Source: Clostridia bacterium
GTDB taxonomy: Bacteria; Bacillota; Clostridia; Lachnospirales; Lachnospiraceae
DNA length: 64,000 nt
Direction of reading: 5' to 3'
NCBI GenBank assembly: GCA_910575625.1
Contig: CAJTFD010000002.1
Span: 292,519-356,518, forward strand
Below, one piece after another: positions 60,628 to 64,000 of this stretch. Both the position numbers and the translations under genes were made by a program. The notes beneath the pieces are model-generated. The model did no database searches and was not told the origin of the DNA. It worked only from the letters and a program-made list of their open reading frames with translations. The first letter of the stretch is position 1; the number at the start of each line of letters is the position of its first letter.

Positions 60628-60737
60628 TATTTTTAAATCCATTTGCGCCACCTGCAAGCCCCTCTTTACGGTGTATCTGCCTTTTATCCATTTGGCGCAG
60701 CCCGCTACACCGCATCCACTCGCAACAAATTTAAAAA
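60628..60737. repeat. diverged relative of the inverted-repeat element at 4093
   Basis: CGCCACCTGCAAGCCCC (60646-60662) is identical to the reverse complement of 4216-4232, and flanking bases (TTAAA-CCATT before, CTTT-CGG after) also match. The segment is flanked by ATTTTTAAAT-type inverted ends and has an internal GGTGTA/TACACC stem. It fills the gap between the sulfotransferase start and the MttB-family stop. Confidence 0.55.
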
Positions 60738-60741
60738 TCTT

Positions 60742-62161
60742 CTATTTTTTTATATATTTATTAAGCTCTTTTGTTACACCCTTATCCAATATGATTTCTG
60801 ACGTTTCCAAAATATCCCGTACTTTCTCCGCAGCACGCTGTTCAATATCTGTATGGTTTAAGCTCATCCAATTTTCATAACTATTCCAGTCGGAAATATC
60901 CGCTTGCCATCCATTACATAAATATCTTAACGTAGAGTCTTGTGTCAAGAAGTTTTGCCCATGCTCCACTTCCAGGATCTCCTCTACCGATAACATTTCT
61001 TCATCAATCTCAATTCCCTGCAAGATCCGACGCACCCGATCAATGACTTCATCGTCAATCAGTGTTTTTTCATAAGATACAGTCAATAGATTTTCTAAAG
61101 TCCCAACAGATTGACTCGTCACATCCACATCCATCAAAGCCGTGAGCAATAAACTCTGCATTGTTTCAATCCCCGCCTGATCATCCAAACATTTTGAACT
61201 GCTGACCCCAGTCTGTGCCCTGGCAGGTAAATGATAAAATTCTTTATACATCTGTATCGCTCCAGAGAGCATCAACGCTGTATCTGGACTGGCACATTCC
61301 CAGGTCGCAAGTTTAAGATTACCATAAGTTAAAGAAGCTGACGGCAATACCGGGACTCCAGGATTTACACATTGTGCCAGACATAGTCCCGCCAATGTTT
61401 CTGTATTTGCCTGCACGATCATACCTAATATATGGATTGGTGACGTGATTCCTGACATCGTTGCAGAGACGAGTGCCACTGGCTGATCTGCCTTTGAAAA
61501 TTCAATTATGGATTCACAGGAAAAGCGGCTGTAAATCATCGGGCTTTCCGGACATACAATACTCCATGTCACATAATGCTCGTCCATAAACTTTTTTCCA
61601 AAGACAATTTCATACATTTTAAGTTCCCTGCATTTATCTTCTCCACCAGAATAATCCATGGGTGCAAGCCATGGTTTATCCGTATAAAGCATAGTTTCAT
61701 ATAAACAATGGAGTCCTCTTGTTTTTAATGGTACATCCACAGGAGCTAATGGCTGATAACCTGTCATATTGATATTTTTACAGGCCTGGTATATCTTCTG
61801 CAGATCAGAAAAGTCTTTTATCCCTGTCTGTTCCCGGCGCGTACCATCCGCACCTTTTATAAAAACTTCTCCGCCTGCCGGGTGGATGATCAGTGAATCT
61901 CCTCCGATCGTGACCGCTTTTTTAGGATCAACTGCTTCTACAACAAATGTGGAAGGCACATTTTTTAAACATTCTTCCACTAGAGAACTGGGTAAGAATA
62001 CGATTTCTCCTTCAACATGTCCCCCCATGTGTTTTTAAGATTTCTCTTGCCTCTTCGGATTTAAAAACAACTCCTTTATGTTCTAATAGATATAACGAGA
62101 CTTCATGTACCTTTTGCATCTCTTTATCTGATAAAAATTTAGGTTTTTGAAATATATTCAT
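60742..62161 (-). pseudogene. MttB-family methyltransferase, frameshifted at a G run
   Basis: Two overlapping frames together make one protein of about 472 residues of the trimethylamine/glycine-betaine methyltransferase (MttB) family: MNIFQKPKFLSDKEMQKVHE... to ILKTHGG in the first, then HVEGEIVFLPSSLVEECLKN to the end in the second. Removing one G from the six-G run (62021-62026, C's on the + strand) restores the frame. There is no in-frame amber codon, so it is a non-pyrrolysine member of the MtgB type, which transfers methyl from quaternary amines to a corrinoid protein. No corrinoid protein gene is nearby. It could be dead, phase-variable, or a sequencing error. Confidence 0.82.
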
Positions 62162-62235
62162 ATCATTCATCTCCTTTGTATTTAACAAGACAATATCTCG
62201 TTACAGTGTACTCGAGCTGGATAAGGACATCAGAT

Positions 62236-63414
62236 TTATTCCATTTCAAATATCTTATATAGTTTTCCAGCTCTGCTCTTGTATGAAAACCTTTCATGTG
62301 TAATTGATAATTTTTGCTTCCAAGCGGCTATTATTTCTTTATCATCTATGACCCTCTTCATCGCACGATAAAGAGCATCATCACTATCTTTGGGTACGAT
62401 CAAACCACATTCAGCTTCATCGATGATTTCCTGAGCGCCGCTAACATCTGTTGTTATGACCGGTATACCAAGTATGACAGCTTCGGTGCAAGCTGTGCTG
62501 TATCCTTCATCAAACGAAGAACATATAAACACATCAGATTTTGCTGTGTACGCATGAGGATTGGCTTGCTGCCCAAGGAATTGAGCAACTTCACCCACAT
62601 CAAGCTCCTTTACCTTCGCTTCCAATCCTCCTCTTTGCGGCCCATCGCCTATCAGCCAAAGCTTGAAATAATACCCCTCACTTTTCAGTCTTTGACATAT
62701 CTCAAGTAATCGTATATATCCCTTTTCAGGACTCATTCTCCCTACGGTAACAAACTGGATATGATCTGAACGTTGGATAGGAATAGGTTCAGAACCTTTT
62801 TCCCTTATCTCCTCATCGTCCAATAAATTGTAGGCATATTCAATATCAAAATCACCTCCTGCATCTTCTTTAAGCCTGTCTGCATTGGACTTTGACACAC
62901 ATACAACTTTACCGATTTTCTCATACTCAGTTCTAAGGGTTAATCCATTGTCATAGCCATGCATCCATGCAAAGCGCATGACAACATCACTCCTATTCTC
63001 ATTATAGCAATGCCAATTTTTCTCTGGCGCAGATGCACGGTTATGACTTATGTTAGAATCATGTGTTTTTTTTATTCTATCATATCCCGGAAAAGCCGCC
63101 ACAATTTTAATAGGAAGGGACATACATAATCCCACTTCGACATCATAATCATTCCCAATTATCCAGTTATAAAGCCACTTCATTGGTAATTTTGCAATAA
63201 GCCTTTCCAAGCCCCTAAAATAATGCCTAAAAATAGGCTTTACAATTATTTTAGGATTAAACCGATCAAGCATAGTTATATCATATCGAAACATCGGGCA
63301 TACAGTTACCTCTACATCCGGCTTCTGTGCTAATGCATTGGCTATCCCTATCGCGCATCGGGCCACACCATCTTGTATTTGTAAATGATTGAAAATAATC
63401 AAAATCTTTTTCAT
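62236..63414 (-). CDS. glycosyltransferase family 4 protein
   Basis: A 392-residue GT-B enzyme. The N-terminal domain begins MKKILIIFNHLQIQDGVARC, with the glycine-poor acceptor loop; the donor half has VTVGRMSPEKGYIRLLEIC, WLIGDGPQRGGLEAKV, VFICSSFDEGYSTACTEAVI and the E-x7-E type GIPVITTDVSGAQEII. It adds a sugar to a lipid-linked or polymer acceptor; which sugar is unknown. The start at 63414 follows GGAG by eight bases. Confidence 0.92.
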   Translation of the reverse strand: MKKILIIFNHLQIQDGVARCAIGIANALAQKPDVEVTVCPMFRYDITMLDRFNPKIIVKPIFRHYFRGLERLIAKLPMKWLYNWIIGNDYDVEVGLCMSLPIKIVAAFPGYDRIKKTHDSNISHNRASAPEKNWHCYNENRSDVVMRFAWMHGYDNGLTLRTEYEKIGKVVCVSKSNADRLKEDAGGDFDIEYAYNLLDDEEIREKGSEPIPIQRSDHIQFVTVGRMSPEKGYIRLLEICQRLKSEGYYFKLWLIGDGPQRGGLEAKVKELDVGEVAQFLGQQANPHAYTAKSDVFICSSFDEGYSTACTEAVILGIPVITTDVSGAQEIIDEAECGLIVPKDSDDALYRAMKRVIDDKEIIAAWKQKLSITHERFSYKSRAGKLYKIFEME

Positions 63415-63649
63415 TCCTTTTGCTCCATTCAAAACACAATTTTAAATTATATAGTACATTTTTGATCAGGATATGTCTCAACTCAACTTATGACTTACTT
63501 GCAAAGAAGTTTCTCACTATGACCAAACAATGGCAGGCTGTGCATTATTACCAGATACTCACCACCAACTCAGAAACCAATTTTGTTCCTTCCAGACAGA
63601 TTATAAAAATCGTCTATAATCAATCTGTTATCTACATGATTTCTCATAT

Positions 63650-64000
63650 CTATTCATATGCTCTTGCCTTTTTACATTTAACATACGCTTCGGTAATGCT
63701 CCTCCATATCCACACAGATATAATTGTCAAAATAAATCCTATAACCGCTTTCTCTACCTTCCATTTTGAAGTTTCTAAACGCAGAATCTTCCACATAAAA
63801 ATATCAATGTACCAAAGAAGAACTTCATGGATAAGATATGCTTCGGCACTGATATCCCCGATATTGACCAATAAACTGTGTGATAATCTCTGTGTAATGC
63901 ATCCTTCTGACCGCACAAACAACCATACCGTAAATGTTGCCGCAAGCACAAATATCACTTCTCTTTCCCACCAATACCGCAGCTTGAATACCCCCCCCCC
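63650..64000 (-). CDS. acyltransferase family 3 membrane protein (partial, 5' end missing)
   Basis: The last ~115 residues of a membrane protein, running off the window at its N-terminal side (frame open to the final bases: FKLRYWWEREVIFVLAATF). Three helices and the motif GDISAEAYLIHEVLLWY match the C-terminal part of OafA/YrhL-type O-acyltransferases, which acetylate surface sugars. A GTG at 63958 is not a true start. Confidence 0.78.
   Translation of the reverse strand, partial: GGGVFKLRYWWEREVIFVLAATFTVWLFVRSEGCITQRLSHSLLVNIGDISAEAYLIHEVLLWYIDIFMWKILRLETSKWKVEKAVIGFILTIISVWIWRSITEAYVKCKKARAYE
63991..64000. other. poly-C run at the window end
   Basis: The last ten bases are all C inside an otherwise ordinary coding frame. 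It is more likely a contig-edge artefact than biology. Confidence 0.6.

Noticed and set aside
60742..62161. Pyrrolysine-encoding (amber read-through) MttB gene
   Set aside because: The family member with pyrrolysine has an in-frame TAG in the middle of the gene. Here the frame is open throughout and the only break is a one-base shift in a G run near the 5' end.
1..64000. CRISPR arrays, rRNA or tRNA genes
   Set aside because: No regularly spaced repeats, rRNA-like blocks or cloverleaf sequences ending in CCA were noticed; a dedicated tRNA scan could not be run.

Overview
The window looks like a chromosomal contig from a Gram-positive, anaerobic gut Clostridia species, most likely in Lachnospiraceae. 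The evidence is the set and order of housekeeping genes (obgE–yhbY–nadD–yqeK–rsfS; sepF–ylmH–lspA; mreBCD–PBP2–minDE–rodA; miaB–mutS–mutL–miaA), the YtrA-type and Bce-type transport/regulation modules, the strong AGGAGG-type ribosome binding sites, and promoters close to TTGACA-17-TATAAT. No rRNA, tRNA or CRISPR array was seen. The first ~56 kb are GC-rich and densely packed. From about 56.4 kb base composition falls and gene remnants appear. The window ends in ten C's, so it probably reaches a contig edge.

Layout. 0–2 kb: a ribosome-maturation and NAD operon on the + strand. 2.1–4 kb: divergent lexA and an orphan tyrosine recombinase. 4–15 kb: cell-wall hydrolase, D-tyrosyl-tRNA deacylase, AI-2E permease, a TtcA-like ATPase, then a long minus-strand operon (HlyD-like protein, yggS, sepF, ylmH, aroB, lspA, rluD, cytidylate-kinase-like). 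15–25 kb: the cell-shape and division block (dacA-like, rodA, minE, minD, PBP2, mreD, mreC, mreB, radC), with no minC. 25–36.5 kb: two flavoproteins, a PLP enzyme, and the tRNA modification / mismatch repair operon. 36.7–53.9 kb: three ABC exporter cassettes with two two-component systems and a GntR regulator, interleaved with ilvE and thyA–dfr. 54–57.3 kb: a divergent MATE/LysR pair and an Rpn-family nuclease. 57.3–58.1 kb: a graveyard of gene fragments. 58.1–64 kb: a low-GC, minus-strand surface-glycan segment (UDP-glucose dehydrogenase, a dead epimerase remnant, sulfotransferase, a frameshifted MttB-family methyltransferase, glycosyltransferase, acyltransferase).

Most notable find. Between the response regulator and histidine kinase of the RR–HK–ABC operon (41.0–41.6 kb) lies an unannotated TxpA/holin-like type I toxin–antitoxin module. 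It has a 30-residue membrane peptide, a near-consensus promoter, a Shine-Dalgarno closed by a perfect 7-bp stem, a 5'–3' long-range pairing, and a convergent antisense RNA with its own promoter and terminator. It is bracketed by a 30-bp direct repeat (28/30) that is at once the last codons of the regulator and the first codons of the kinase. The module therefore seems to have been inserted into a formerly overlapping gene pair by a duplication that kept both genes whole.

Other points: a three-tier inverted-repeat element that supplies the stop codon of the M23 peptidase and has a diverged relative 56 kb away; a one-base G-run frameshift in the MttB-family gene; and a LysR fragment whose internal deletion falls between short direct repeats.
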